Shown piece by piece: positions 1 to 12,189 of a stretch of 64,000 bases of DNA. The notes below the pieces were generated by a model, which saw only the letters and a list, made by a program, of their open reading frames with translations, made no database searches and was not told the DNA's origin. Both the position numbers and the translations under genes were made by a program. Position 1 is the first letter of the stretch; every line of letters begins with the position of its first letter. Origin of the DNA: Cyathus striatus (taxonomy: Eukaryota > Basidiomycota > Agaricomycetes > Agaricales > Nidulariaceae); the NCBI GenBank assembly GCA_025738555.1, contig JAOVFP010000018.1:2356001-2420000 (forward strand). The letters are read 5' to 3'.

Positions 1-90
1 CTACATGTTATTTCTGCCTTTTCAATGTACTAACTCAACATATAATACCATAAATCTATTGCTTACGCTTACATAACTTGCATCACCCGA

Positions 91-207
91 AATGTGCCGT
101 GCATCACGAAGAATGTACCGTACATTGTACCGTGCGTACCGTAAATGCTACCATATAGTTCTTGATGTACCGCACAGTACCATGCAGTGTACCGTGTAGT
201 ACCGTCA
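91..207. repeat. Degenerate short repeat of a TGTACCGT-like word
   Basis: The word gtaccgt, or one-base variants of it (gtgccgt, gtaccgc, gtaccat), recurs about nine times in roughly 120 bases. It looks like a decayed simple-sequence or minisatellite tract. No gene is attached to it. Confidence 0.5.
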
Positions 208-2565
208 AAAACCACTAGCCCATGGAAATACAAATAGTATTGTAACGAATGATCTCTACTACATATGTAAAAGGCGCTGTACGATCACTCACAGTGAAGA
301 TTTAGACGAAACAGTCCATAGCCAAGCAGCATATTTAACTCTAAGGGATATTCCCCCTCCCGGGCCTCCCCACGCAGATGTTTCGGGTTTGTCCATGCGA
401 CGCCACCATCAGCCAATAGGCGTTGAGCGCTGAACGTTGAGCGCCTATATATTATCCAAGCAGCTAGAGTATTGTATACAGTCCTGATGAATTGAATCCT
501 TTCCACTTCCCATACCTGTCTTCAACGGGCTCGTGGCCAGCAACTCGGCAGTGAGCTGCTCAGCCGCACAAACAGCACATGAAGTGTGTTCTCACCAAGT
601 TGAACAGTGAGTACAGCACCAGGAGGGCCGGAACTAACTATACTGCTTAGAAGAACTGATACCGACTGCAGTGTAGGGCGGCCCCTTATCCGGACGGTGC
701 AGCACCGCATGTAATAGAGTCACTATTGGAGGCTGCCTTTATAATGTGTGTCGGGGACATCAAGACTGTAATAAGACGTTGAGATGTACTGAGAGAAATG
801 TAAAGAAAAACATCATTAACATTACTTTTTCGATAATACAATGTAGCATGGGATAGGCAGCGGCCCAGTAGTAAGAATCTACTTGATAGAGCACACTTAC
901 TGGGAGTTACACCAAACATCAGCTTACACTCAAAGGGCAAGACTTGTATATTATAAACACTCACGTATAGATATGTAAACGTTGTTGTTCTCGAAAGAAG
1001 TGTAGCCAACAAGCATGGAGGACCTATCGGGGGGGAGGGACAACATACGATGGCTATGAATGGTTATGTCAGCGTGATCCTCTATCCAGTCGTAGAAGGG
1101 CACCACGTTAGTGTGTAGGAAAGTTTGCCGAGTTTTGACTTTTACCCGGGCCGAACCTAGTACAGAATCTATGTTCAGCTTGAAGCTTGAGAAAACATAT
1201 ACAAAAACAATAGGAAGAAGTGCAGAGAACAAAATACGAACTGGGCCATGTTTCCGGTGGGTTAGCGGTTCGCTGTCCACAGCTGAACTCGAAACAGCAA
1301 TGCTAACAGCTGCGTATATGTTATACTTCCACGATTACAATTGACAGATGGTTAGATCCCTTGCGATCATAGCCTATGCGTGCACGAGAAGTCCAATGAC
1401 ATGATGTGTTCTTGGAGTCTGTCAGCCGGTGCAGTGCGGTCCCGGTAGCTGCGTGGAGGAAGCTGTTGAAGAGTGGGAGTACCGACGTCGCCCTGGAGTT
1501 AGGACGGCATTTACTGTATCTGAAAAATAATAATCAACTACGCAGTGACGTAAATTGCCCTCGTTTTACATACTGGTGAGTATATTGAGACCAGTAGACA
1601 TCTCGCAGCTTCCTTGAGAAGACTGACATGCCGACACGATATGACATAAGGGCAATAATAAAAATGTTCTGGCCGAGGTACGAACGAAGTACCCAAATAA
1701 TATGAAAATCGAAGGCTTAAGGTAAAGGAAGTGAGAACGAACATGAAATAAGAGAAAAGGGAGATATAAACTGACTTTTTAGCCCACTTCATCTTCGGAT
1801 GACAGTAGCAGCATTACAGGTGTTTCTACTGCCCTTTCCTAACTTTCGTTTAATACACCAATCTAATCTGTATAATTTAACGTAAGACGACGCATGCGTA
1901 GTATAGGCAAAAATGAGGCAACCCACCATAACAAAGGATCTAGCTCATTGAATTCGTACGCGCCCATGCCTTCCAGACGTACATAATAATATTGGAAATG
2001 TTCATGCCGCTTCCTCAGCACAAGTGGATAACCTGGAGCTTTTCCGAGTTTCAGTTGCCGCTGTTGCTCAGAGCATCTGCGGCCAGGCTTCGATTGAGCG
2101 GGAGAACATGCTGCTGTTGCTGTGGTCTTCGATCATCATACGCTATGGATAGCTATAATAGCTGAATCATAAAGGGCCATGGTCGCATGAGATTGAGGGG
2201 TAGATTAAACGCTCTTGCCAGAATTTGACAATGAGAGCGAGATGGTGGTTTCGGAAAGAAAGAGTCCATGTTGGTTTGTGTAAACACGTGTTTGTCGCAA
2301 CGTCATGTTACGTGTTGTTTTAACCGATCGGACTCTTCGGCTTTATACCTTTGCTTTGTTAACTTACGCTCAATTCTCGTCTTTCGTTGTTCTACATTTC
2401 TTTGTGAAAGGGTTGAATAAAGTATAGTAGGGCCACTCTCGTACATTCTATATCATGAAGTCAAAGGGGCAGTGGCCCGACTCCCCTATATACGTGTGTT
2501 CTTCCGACTCCCAGTGCTAGAATACTTGTCTCATTTACTGTCAACTCGCCGCCTTTCCTGTCACC
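208..2565. other. Intergenic region, no supported gene
   Basis: Only short open frames occur here. The one with some character is on the minus strand at 951-1280: 109 codons with one hydrophobic stretch, but no family motif and no recognisable partner exons. It is left unannotated. Confidence 0.4.
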
Positions 2566-2898
2566 ATGCCAAACGAATTCGTACCATTTTCGCACCATTA
2601 CCGACGCACTGTATATTTGTCGAAGACAAGTCCTTATCCAGAAGTTGTGATAATCGATGACCCTACGGTATTAATGAAAGTTAATGATCCAACACCTCCA
2701 CCTTACGATCCTGAGGATCAATCAAAATTAAGGTACTTCGCACCTCGTGTTAGTTATCCAGCAATGATTGATATTGAAAATAGATCTCGTCGAAATATAT
2801 ACTACATAGTATGGCGTCGAGCGCTGGTTGCATTGGTGTTCGTTCAGTTATTCACTATCGGCGTAGGAGTGTTGCGAATTAACAAGGGATGGTCCTAA
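2566..2898 (+). CDS. Small single-pass membrane protein, hypothetical
   Basis: A 110-aa intronless frame starting at the ATG of MPNEFVPF. The N-terminal ~80 residues are polar and include a proline-rich stretch (PTPPPYDP, about residues 43-50) that could serve as a short interaction motif. Residues about 86-103 (RALVALVFVQLFTIGVGV) form one likely transmembrane helix followed by a short basic tail, so it would be tail-anchored. I do not recognise a family. Support comes only from length, composition and the clean C-terminal helix; it may be one exon of a longer gene. Confidence 0.45.
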   Translation: MPNEFVPFSHHYRRTVYLSKTSPYPEVVIIDDPTVLMKVNDPTPPPYDPEDQSKLRYFAPRVSYPAMIDIENRSRRNIYYIVWRRALVALVFVQLFTIGVGVLRINKGWS

Positions 2899-3694
2899 GA
2901 AATCACAAACAACCATAGTGCGTCGACTGATTACGTGCCAAGTTGTTGAAAGTCATGTTAATGTGCCGCATAGATCCCATCGTCATACCTGCGCTTGGAG
3001 ATATCACTACATTTTGTGCAGTGAGGTATTTACAGTCATTCCTGGGAAACTCCATTTATATGCCGATATTAGTGATAGTAGTAGATAACAAGATTTTGTA
3101 TCAGATAATTTAAATACATTCACATAGATCCACAAAATCTCAAATGGTAATAATGTACATAACGAAGATAGTGTCTTATCATATGTCAGGTTATTAAAAC
3201 GGTTATGCAGCAGCACTAATTAACACTCCTAGGAATATCTAACATAATTTGTATATCAACCGAGGGGCTGTGACACTAGTATTTACATCCGGCGAACTAG
3301 CTTTCCGAGTTCCAAATTGGCAATATGCAACTCGAGGCATGTCATTCCGCTGCGGTGTAATAGTTCACTGCTACGTATAACGAAAGTCAAGTCGGATGTC
3401 CTTGCTTCTTAATGGTCGCAGCATCGTCCATTATGACACGAGCAACTACCGATATCACTATTATTGTAACCCTTATTCGACCCGTGGCCGTTCCGGAGAT
3501 ACGAAATTTATGTGGCTAATTAGACCACTGTGGTAGTAAAATTCCAGTTTTATGCGTTCTTACATAGTACCAATCTCGATGCCATGCCACGATTCAACGC
3601 ACAGCGCATGTCCAAAACGTATTTTCAACATACACCTATATGTTTCACCTTTTTCGTTCTCCGATAGGTATGCGCATAATCTTGAGAAGTACAG
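2899..3694. other. Intergenic region
   Basis: A-T-rich spacer with no coding frame that I can support. Its right end is the promoter of the next gene. Confidence 0.4.
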
Positions 3695-3701
3695 TATAAA
3701 A
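3695..3701 (+). promoter_or_regulatory. TATA box of the 3811 gene
   Basis: TATAAAA lies about 110 bp before the predicted ATG at 3811. CT-rich sequence typical of fungal transcription starts (ttctcttaacttctcttc) follows between the two. Confidence 0.5.
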
Positions 3702-3810
3702 GCTCTTACTTTCTCTCAATATCCTCAGCAACCCACATCAAGTGTTCTACTCGCACTCATCTACTGCTTCAAGTTCTCTTAACTTCTCTTCAAACAAACT
3801 CTCTAACACA

Positions 3811-4819
3811 ATGACTTACGACGCTGCCACCATCAAGATTGTCCGTGATAACCTTGCTAAGCGCCAGTCGCCCACCCCACCTCAGCTGACGGAGATCGCT
3901 ACTGACGACTGGAACGGCGGCGTATCGTACGCTACTCTCGTTCATCTGGCCAACTTCAACGGTACCGTGGTTGCCAAGAAATACTGGAAGGTACTACAAG
4001 TATCATTCTAGCAGGATTTATCTGACTGCATTATACACTCCCAACAGAAAGACATTCTAGAATGTCTCTTATGCACCCAAGTTTCAACATCCGAGAACGT
4101 CGATGGGAAATACAACCCAGACGATTACTACAAAGCGATAGCAAAAGATCTGCACGACAACATGCTTTGGACTGACACGAACACCATTTCTATTCCGTAG
4201 GTTGTCCAATTCTTCGATTAATGTACTCTGTCCTTAACTTGTTTACAATATAGCCTTGCTGGAATTACTATCAATGACGACCAAAGTATTCTTGATGCTG
4301 CCAAAGCTTTCGTTCAAAAGACTATTGATGTCGGAGGAGCACCTGCTAATGATGCGACTGCGTTCGCTGAGGTCACTGCTTCTCTCGCGGGCTCTTCTTC
4401 AGCCTCTACCATCTTCAATTTGTGCGCCACGGAGATCAAGAATAAGTCTTTGGTCACTTTTTCGGTTGCGATTGCCGTGTGAGTATACAACTGCATTTAA
4501 TATGTGAATCAATTAATGTAGACTGGATATTTATGAAGGTCCGGAACTCCAGCTAACGTGCTTGAACTCTCTGTCTACGTATTCCATTACAGTAGTGCAG
4601 CCCCCGTAACCGACATTCTCGGTGCTGTCAGCACCAAAGATATTCCGATTGTTCTTTCTGGCCGTATGTACTCCTACCGTCACCTCAGAATAACTAATTT
4701 AATTGGATATTATAGTTCATGGAAAGATTAAATTGGATGAGAACCAATACACGTACATTCGGGACGACATTCACAAGTTGGTTCAGGGAATCGAAGGGAT
4801 GTACATCCTGAAGGTTTAA
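3811..4819 (+). CDS. Hypothetical protein, five exons, 242 aa
   Basis: Exons by reading: 3811-3990, 4048-4196, 4254-4478, 4593-4663 and 4716-4819. All junctions are GT-AG and the phases agree, giving 242 residues. The start follows a CT-rich leader and a TATA box. The protein begins MTYDAATIKIVRDNLAKRQ and ends YIRDDIHKLVQGIEGMYILKV; it has no signal peptide, no transmembrane helix and no motif I recognise. Residues about 115-165 are rich in Ala, Ser and Thr. The regular splicing and the absence of stops argue for a real, expressed cytosolic protein. Its function is unknown, and I do not link it to its neighbours. Confidence 0.78.
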
Positions 4820-6025
4820 ATATTATGGCTGTTGCTGCTGCTTGGATTTGGATGTGAAATGTCTACATTTTCATGTTTTGATTTTCTCTGCTTCAATTCT
4901 TACTTTTCAGTTTGCGAACATTCATGTATATTTCTATATGAATGGACAATGGATATATTTTGTGTGTTTTCCAATTTGTTTTGAGTTCTGAGTCCCATGA
5001 TAGTGGTATGGTTTAATTCCCGGGAGAGTATCAAAACGTTCATTGAAGCTGTAGCCAATACTTACTATTATTCGAGGTAAGTACCGCAAATACTCCGTTA
5101 AAACTTAGAAAAACTTCAATAATATCTGAACCAATTGGGACGATTAAGTTTCATGTGAGTGAATTCGTTAGGTGAGGAGAAATAAAGACAAAGTATCTAT
5201 ATCAACCAGCGTTTATAAGAATGCGCTGAGGTACAGCGGAAGTCAAGCCCAACAAGACCAAATAATAATTCGGATATTGCCGGCCCATGACAGAAGCCGG
5301 ATCGATCCATTGGGATCCAGGGCCCAGGCCATGCTCATCTTGTTTTCGACGTTCAGGTCTAACAGTGGACCTGGATGTATCTCTGGCTTATTTACTATCA
5401 GGAGCCATCTCACGTCCATTCTTCTCATATCCACTGCCAGAATGACACCTGTTTACCTTATTTTTCTATCAAAGTTTAAATTCAACATGACCGCCTTATC
5501 CTGCACTCACAGTCTACAGTCTACTTACAGTCGAGTCACACTGCCTCCCGTCAACGTTTGTCCGAAATGGGGCAGATAATGAATTAGGTTCAGGTCTTTA
5601 GAACACGAAGATCGAAGGGTAAGAATTCTCTGAGCTTGTTGCTAATACCGTCTCTCTGATGTCGATGCGGATCAGCAGAATTGATACTCAATAAAATGTA
5701 GGCCTGGTGCAGTTGGTCTGTAGTTCAAACCAGTGCAGGTACTTTCGCAGTCTAACACCGGAGCTTTAGGCTGTACCTGGTATATGATTTCAATAACATT
5801 GCTGTACAAAGAGCACGAAATCTCGGAGCTCTACATCCTCGCGACATGTGTTCCACGTCCTAGCAACGCATTATGTATTTGACATCTTCTAACTCAATGA
5901 ACGTCCCATTATCGGACCGGTCGCAATATATGGTGAGCTGCCTCCTTTCCATCGATTTCAACTCCTTGCTTTCCTTCAACGATCTGCCTTGAACGCTACA
6001 ACTCACATATATTAGTTCTGCTCTC
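4820..6025. other. Intergenic region
   Basis: Frames at 5172-5579 (+) and 5243-5434 (-) overlap each other and have no family features. Nothing else is supported. Confidence 0.4.
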
Positions 6026-7510
6026 ATGAGACGTGGGTTTCTGCATCAGGCGTCCAGAAAGTCGCCCAGAGGGGAGGTTTCTACTTCTAGTGAGCATTAC
6101 ATATCTCTCGTTACTTATCTTCGATTCAAATCAATTCATTAAGATGCGGCACAAGCTCGCATTCCCTCTTCCGACTATCAAGTTGCTCAGCTCATGACTT
6201 TCAGTAAGTTCTGTAATGTTAAGCCCTTATTCCAACTCTCACCTTCTCAGACGAGTCACCCTCTAACAGGTGGGGCTTCACTCCCGAACTACAGTCTCTC
6301 CCCAATGAAACATCTACTCTTCCTCCTGGAGGTTTCATTCTCTGTCGACTCCCCCCTGGAAACGATATCTCCGACGCTAGCGAATGTCTAATCAGCACAT
6401 CCCTCCACTCCAAACTGCTCAACACACCAGGCTTCCCTAAGCCAATCGAGAGTGCTTCCCCACCCGCATATCGCATCTCGCGAACACCAACCCGAGGGCT
6501 GGGGATGTTCGCTACTCGCACTCTCAGCATCGGGGATCTCCTCATAGCTGAACGCCCACTGCTAGTGTGCCCTATTCACCGCTATATCCCAGGATTCAGG
6601 GAAATAGAGCACGACTTCACAATGTGCCCCTTCATGAATGAGGCTTACCTTTCGCTGGTTGTGAGTCGAATGTCTGAGGAGAATAAGAAGCATTTTATGG
6701 CGCTCTTTAATGCTGGTTTGGAATTTATAGGGGGGCATTTGTTTAATTTGTCGGGAATCGTGGGGACTAATGCGTTCGGGGAGGGTTTCCTGAGGGAACT
6801 TATGGATGACGAATTTGATGAAGCAGGCTCGTGTCTTGTAGTTCTGAAGGATTGTTCACGCATAAATCACAGGTTAGTCATACCCTCTACCATACAACAA
6901 TTTATCCTCTTAAACTCAGTTCCAAAGCTGCCGCCCTAACGTCATTGCAACCTTCCATACCGCCTCCTTCACCTACCACTTCCGCGCTGCTCGCCCAATC
7001 GCAGAAGGCGAGGAAATAACATACTGTTACGCATCAATTGAAGCCCCCCACATCATACGTACTGAAGATCTCATGAAATTCTACAGATTCAAATGTACCT
7101 GCGACTCATGCGTCTCTCCAACCCACGAATCGGACATAACACGCACGACGATGTCTACCCGTGTTAAAGCTCTCGAAGAGCGATTCCAACAGTTCCGGAG
7201 TCCAATTGGGAATCCTTACGATGGGCCGGAGCGCCGGGTGGTATCACGCGAAGCGTACTTGCTGGTTCTTGAGATGCAGGGTGAGGAAATGCACGCGAGC
7301 GAGGCATACGTTAGAGCAGTGAAGATTGTGTCATTGAGCTATGTCAGACTTGCTCAGGATATGCGGTCACGTTTGAATGTGGATATTACGAAGATCGATG
7401 GGTTATCGAAGTTGTTGAAGACAGGATTGAGGGTGGTTCGGGCACATCGTGGGGAGGAACATGAGGATTACGTGCATATGAGTAGTATGGCGAGGGAGTT
7501 AGGGATGTAG
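6026..7510 (+). CDS. SET-domain protein (putative lysine methyltransferase)
   Basis: Exons 6026-6089, 6144-6203, 6251-6872 and 6928-7510 join to 442 aa with consistent phases. The last acceptor (ccaaag before 6928) is chosen because it restores the SET signature. The SET parts, in order, are GLGMFATR (about 124-130), NHSCRPN (247-253), GEEITYCY (276-283) and a post-SET CTCDSC cysteine cluster (305-310). These bind S-adenosylmethionine, the substrate lysine and zinc in known SET enzymes. No MYND zinc finger is visible between the SET halves, so it is better described as a SET-only fungal protein than as a full SMYD protein. The start at MRRGFLHQ is the first ATG after an upstream stop, and the N-terminal 100 residues are divergent. 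The substrate, histone or other, cannot be told from sequence. Confidence 0.85.
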
Positions 7511-8824
7511 AGCAGGGAATCTGGATGGGTTGAGGTGCATGTGGGAGCGGTATTGATAATATTGTTACTATCAAACTCCCAGTATTATGGATGTAGTACT
7601 TGCTAAGCTGTAACTAAGTTTTAATAATTATAGTAGAAAATCTCGCTGTTCTCCTCTTCTATCGAAGATAAGATCCAATTATGCACATCGGGGGACCTTG
7701 GCTTACAGATCTCTTTGTAAGGCCTGTCAGTGGCCTACGTATGAAATTGTATACTTTAACCATCGAAAATATATCTAACACCATTGATCAAAGCATCCCA
7801 ATAAAATGAAAGACAGTAAATCTCACAAAGACAGGTTAAATACTGCTAAAGACGTTCAAATCCAAAGTAAAACTCGCGTTACAAAGACAAAGACATGCGA
7901 AAGATCCACGCGCCTTGCTGATCGGGCCGCCAAACCATACGCATTCCTGCTCCACAATGGTTTGTAACACGACTTACCAATATTCAGGTTCTATGAAGCT
8001 CTTCTGGGGATTGGTAATTGAGTCACTAGTCATTTTCCGGGTCTCGCTGTTTAGTAAGGAACAGATTGGGCCAACTAGGGGCGCTTGAAAGGCACCATGA
8101 TTAAAGTTGTTGGCTGTTTATGTAATATATCAATTTGATATCAAGCTTATCGAGACTTGGTGTCTGGGATTAGAGTCGATAGGGAATTCAAAGCAAACCA
8201 CAGTTTCTCATAAAATATATACAGTGATCATTCAAACTCATAAATGTATGAATAAGATATGTTGAAACGAAAATTTTGCTAAATTGAAGGTACTAGAGGG
8301 CGGTACAGAATATGTCACTTAAGCTGTAGCTAAGCGGGCTCGTAGCTGCTCGGGAGCGCTTCTTAGCTGAGCTGGACCTGTCGAAGCCAGCTTCACAGGC
8401 ACTCGTTTCGCTCAGCTTAATCCCGGCTCAGTTCACTGGCTCAGCAGCTTTCGAGCGGAGCGGGAGCAACACTAAGCGGGGTTGTTCCATATATTAGTCA
8501 AGTAGCTTTTGTAATATATCCGCCACACTTCCGCCTTCCGCAACATGAACATGTCCCTGCTATCACTTGCTAGCTACCACCTCCTGCCAACAGTAATCCC
8601 AACTATAAGAAGTATAAATGCCACCAGAACCGGAAATCATCTGTATTGCACTTACTGACTAATGTTTCGACTTTTTGGTATCAGTTTAATTTTGGATATT
8701 CACCGTTTCTAAAGCGCGACATAAAACATATAAAGAGCAAGGACGATACTCTTTAATTCTGTACATTGTCCCCAGTAATCCTTCCTACATCCCATCCCAA
8801 TACTTCAAAGCAAGTAAATCAACG
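7511..8824. other. Intergenic region with an AGC/GCT-word-rich block
   Basis: There is no supported gene. Positions about 8320-8490 are unusually G+C-rich for the area and packed with agct, gctc and gagc words in both orientations, suggesting a foldback relic. The SDR promoter occupies the right end. Confidence 0.4.
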
Positions 8825-9885
8825 ATGTCTCCGAAAGTTTGGCTCGGTATGACTACGCTATATAATTTTATTAAAGTTCTGACATTATGGCAGTTACTGG
8901 ATCCTCAAGTGGCCTCGGCCTTTCCGTTGTCAAACATGTACTCTCCAAAGGCGACATCGTCGTAGCAACTCTCAGGAAACCTGAAGTTCTTTCTGAACTG
9001 ACTACACAATACGGCCCATCGCAGCTTCTCGTGGTGAAGCTAGATGTTGCCAAGCCAGACGAAATCACCTCCGCATTCGCCTTTGCAATAGAGAAATTTG
9101 GTCGCATCGATGTCGTCTACAATAACGCTGGATATGGGTTTCTCGCAGAGTTTGAATCTGCTACCGATGACCTTGCTAGAAGCATGTTCGAAGTGAACTT
9201 TTGGGGAGCTGCGAATGTTTCGAGGGAGGCTATTCGGGTTTTCCGTGATGTTAACAAGCCTTCTGGGGGACGCTTGTTACAAGCGTCTTCTTTAGCTGGG
9301 GTTACCGGTACCCCTACCTTTTCTTATTACTGTGCCTCGTAAGTTTCCATATTTTATCCATATCTAAAGAATTAAAACTCAATGATTAAAATATTATAGA
9401 AAGTTCGGTAATGAATTTATTCGATTTAACCGAATTTTTGTCGTGGCTAACTACTTTGATAGCACTTGTAGGATTAAGTGAAGCAATTGCGAAAGAGGTT
9501 GACCCGTCATGGAACATCAAGGTAATCCTCTACTGTGGTTAACTCTATTCGCTTCTCAGACTTCTCCATCAAATTGTAGGTCGTAATCCTCGACATCGGA
9601 GGCTTTAAAACACGAGCACTAGATGTCCTAGCTGTAGTCCCTCAACATCCAAAATACGCAAACACGACTTCGTTTATGCGTTCGTTATTCATTGAAAATA
9701 AAGAGCAAATCAGTGTTGGGGATAGTAACAAGGCTGGAAGGGAGATTCATAGGATCGCTTATGACGATGGTGCTCCTCTCCATGTTGCTTTCGGCCTTGA
9801 TAGTATCGAGGGTACGAAGGAGAAGATTGAACTTCTGAAGGATAATGTGGAGAAGTCGGTTGTTTATTGTGCTGATTTGAAGTAG
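8825..9885 (+). CDS. Classical short-chain dehydrogenase/reductase (SDR)
   Basis: Five exons: 8825-8846, 8894-9338, 9400-9407 (8 nt), 9463-9521 and 9580-9885, giving 279 aa. Classical SDR landmarks are all present: TGSSSGLG cofactor motif (residues 9-16), NNAG (84-87), the active-site serine in QASS (139-140) and YCASK (Y153, K157). NAD(P)(H)-dependent oxidation or reduction of an alcohol or ketone is expected; the substrate is unknown. The very short exons 1 and 3 are required: without exon 1 the cofactor motif loses its first residues, and without exon 3 the catalytic lysine is lost and the frame hits a stop. It is probably cytosolic, with no signal or membrane segment. A wide gap and a transposon separate it from the oxidoreductases downstream. 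Confidence 0.88.
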
Positions 9886-12182
9886 ATGAGAATATGACTC
9901 ACATAGAAAATTACATATATAAACCCCTCTGTAGATAGCTACATCCCATCAGTTGAATACACAAGTTCATATCTACTCTATCCTCCATTGCTCAACAAAG
10001 GTCAAGTAGCTCAAGAAGAGCACCTTTAGGTTGACAATACTCATCCATTCTCACTCGCATTCGCTCTCTATATCATCATCCCAACAATACTCGTGGTCTG
10101 AAACTTATCAGGCTATATCTATATATATACATCCTCAAAACTCGCACTCTCGATTCGAAGCTGCTAGCGACTGACAGACCCAGTCACACTCGCCGAAACT
10201 ATCGTTTCCCCTTCAACAACACTTAGCGTCTCACATCTTGAGCGAGTTGTGAGTGAGCTTTCCGCCATCTAGAGGTGAATAGTCTCATGTCCGGATAATC
10301 TTCATATGCCGACGAAGTGGAGTCTTTCTTTTGGCTTTTTTATGAACTGTATAGCCGCAACCTTACAAAAAGCAAGAAAATTCTACAGGAATCGACGTTG
10401 TACCTTGCAAGAGTCATCAGATCGTTGAAATATGGACCCCGAGGACAAGTGGAATGCTTGAAGGATCTACACATTTACTTAGCTCTCGGAGGGTTGAATC
10501 AAGGGGTCTTCAAAAAAAAGTTGAAAGACCCGGGGTCGGAAAATATAAAATCACCCTCATGGAGGCAACCTACCTACCACCGTGAGACTATATTGCTATA
10601 TATGGATCGGCTATTTTCGGTAAACATATTTACATCAGCATATACACAGGCCAATACATCCACCTCGCCATTGGATGTGCCTGCTTGGACAATCAGCTCA
10701 ATGCCAGTTATGTTCTCAAGAACATGTTCATTAGGTTCCACATGAGATCCTCCACCATTGATTGGATACAATATCCTATGCAGCATTTTCTGCCACTACC
10801 ACATCATCCATGGCATGATTATTGGCCTCATGCCAACACCAATACAGTTGTGGGCCGTGGCAGTCTGGACATAGAACATGTCCATCTGTGTCTATATAGT
10901 ATAACCAGAATATCTGAGTTGTTCTTGGACAGGGGGGCTATTTCATAGTAGATAAACATTTTATATCAGTGTAGTTTGATTAACTTACATCTTCAGGCAT
11001 TGAAATGAATGTCTGTTAATGCTCTGTAAACTTTTCTCACTACTTTAAGATTCTGGCGCAATGACGATGACGCACGTCCGCAGTGTCACTGTCTTATAAT
11101 ACCTAGAGCCGGCTATCGCCGGCAGAGCCCACTAACTACTGGACGAACGCAGACTCTAATATAAAACACCTAAACCAATTGAAGTTAAACATAGAAATGT
11201 GATGGTAGAATAAGGAGAAGTTCGACATACCTAATAACTACAGCACCATTCCACCATTGACTCAAATGAATTCAGAATAACTACAAATACTGTACTAACT
11301 TATTCAATTTGGCACCCTTCATGGTGCGTTACATGCCAAACCACTAGATCCATTCAGTGCTTCAAGATTTTCAGCATTACATACTAATTTTTTCGGCATA
11401 TTTGCATAACATGTAGCTTAAAACTTACAGCCATGTTGTTTAGTGGTCAAGTACAAGACTCACTTTGCAGAATGTTGTATATTGTGTCGTAAGAACGCTC
11501 GTTATTCCCTAAATGCACAATTGTTTACACTGTACTGTGTCATCGTATTGTGTCATTGAACTGACAGCTCTGGTAGTTGCCAGGTTGTACACAATGTGAT
11601 CGATGAGGGCCATGCAATTTTTGACCTGCTACTCTGAACTCAACTATGGCAGCACGATACGACCTGCTAGCTATTCCACCCACAGCTCACTTTATATTGC
11701 TACCAGATTCACACTTATCTATTGTCAAGTTCCTTCACTTTCAGTTACCAAGTATTCGCACCAACAGCTCATTTCAAGTGTCTGATGTGTCCAATCTCAG
11801 CAACGAGCCCCCTACCACTGAAGACCTCGAATCAATTCAACGCATACCAGTACCAACACCTAGCCTAGTTTAGAGACAATAGAGACCTTGAAAATGATAC
11901 ATTTCGAACAAGACAAATTTTTACAAAAAATTCGGCATTTCTATTTCAGATGCATTACTTACCCTTAAATTTCAGCATATCCAGCAGGTGCGTTACGCGT
12001 TACTGCCGAATTGAATAAGTTAGTACAGTATTGCATTGAAACTCAAAGATAAGTAGCAGAAGTCACCTGAATGGGACGAACAAAGCTGTAGCAAGGAAAA
12101 TCCTGAGGAAACGTGGTCGACCCTTCGGAGCATCAGCATCGAATATTACTGCCAAAATGTTTTCGAGCTCAACCCTATAACC
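9886..12182. other. Intergenic region
   Basis: A 142-codon frame (10317-10745, +) and an overlapping minus-strand frame (10574-10786) lack any recognisable motif. So do the frames around 11603-11873. Nothing is annotated. Confidence 0.35.
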
Positions 12183-12189
12183 CTACTAA

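Noticed and set aside
10317..10786. 142-aa plus frame overlapping a 70-aa minus frame
   Set aside because: No motif, no partner exons, and both strands open by chance in A+T-rich sequence.
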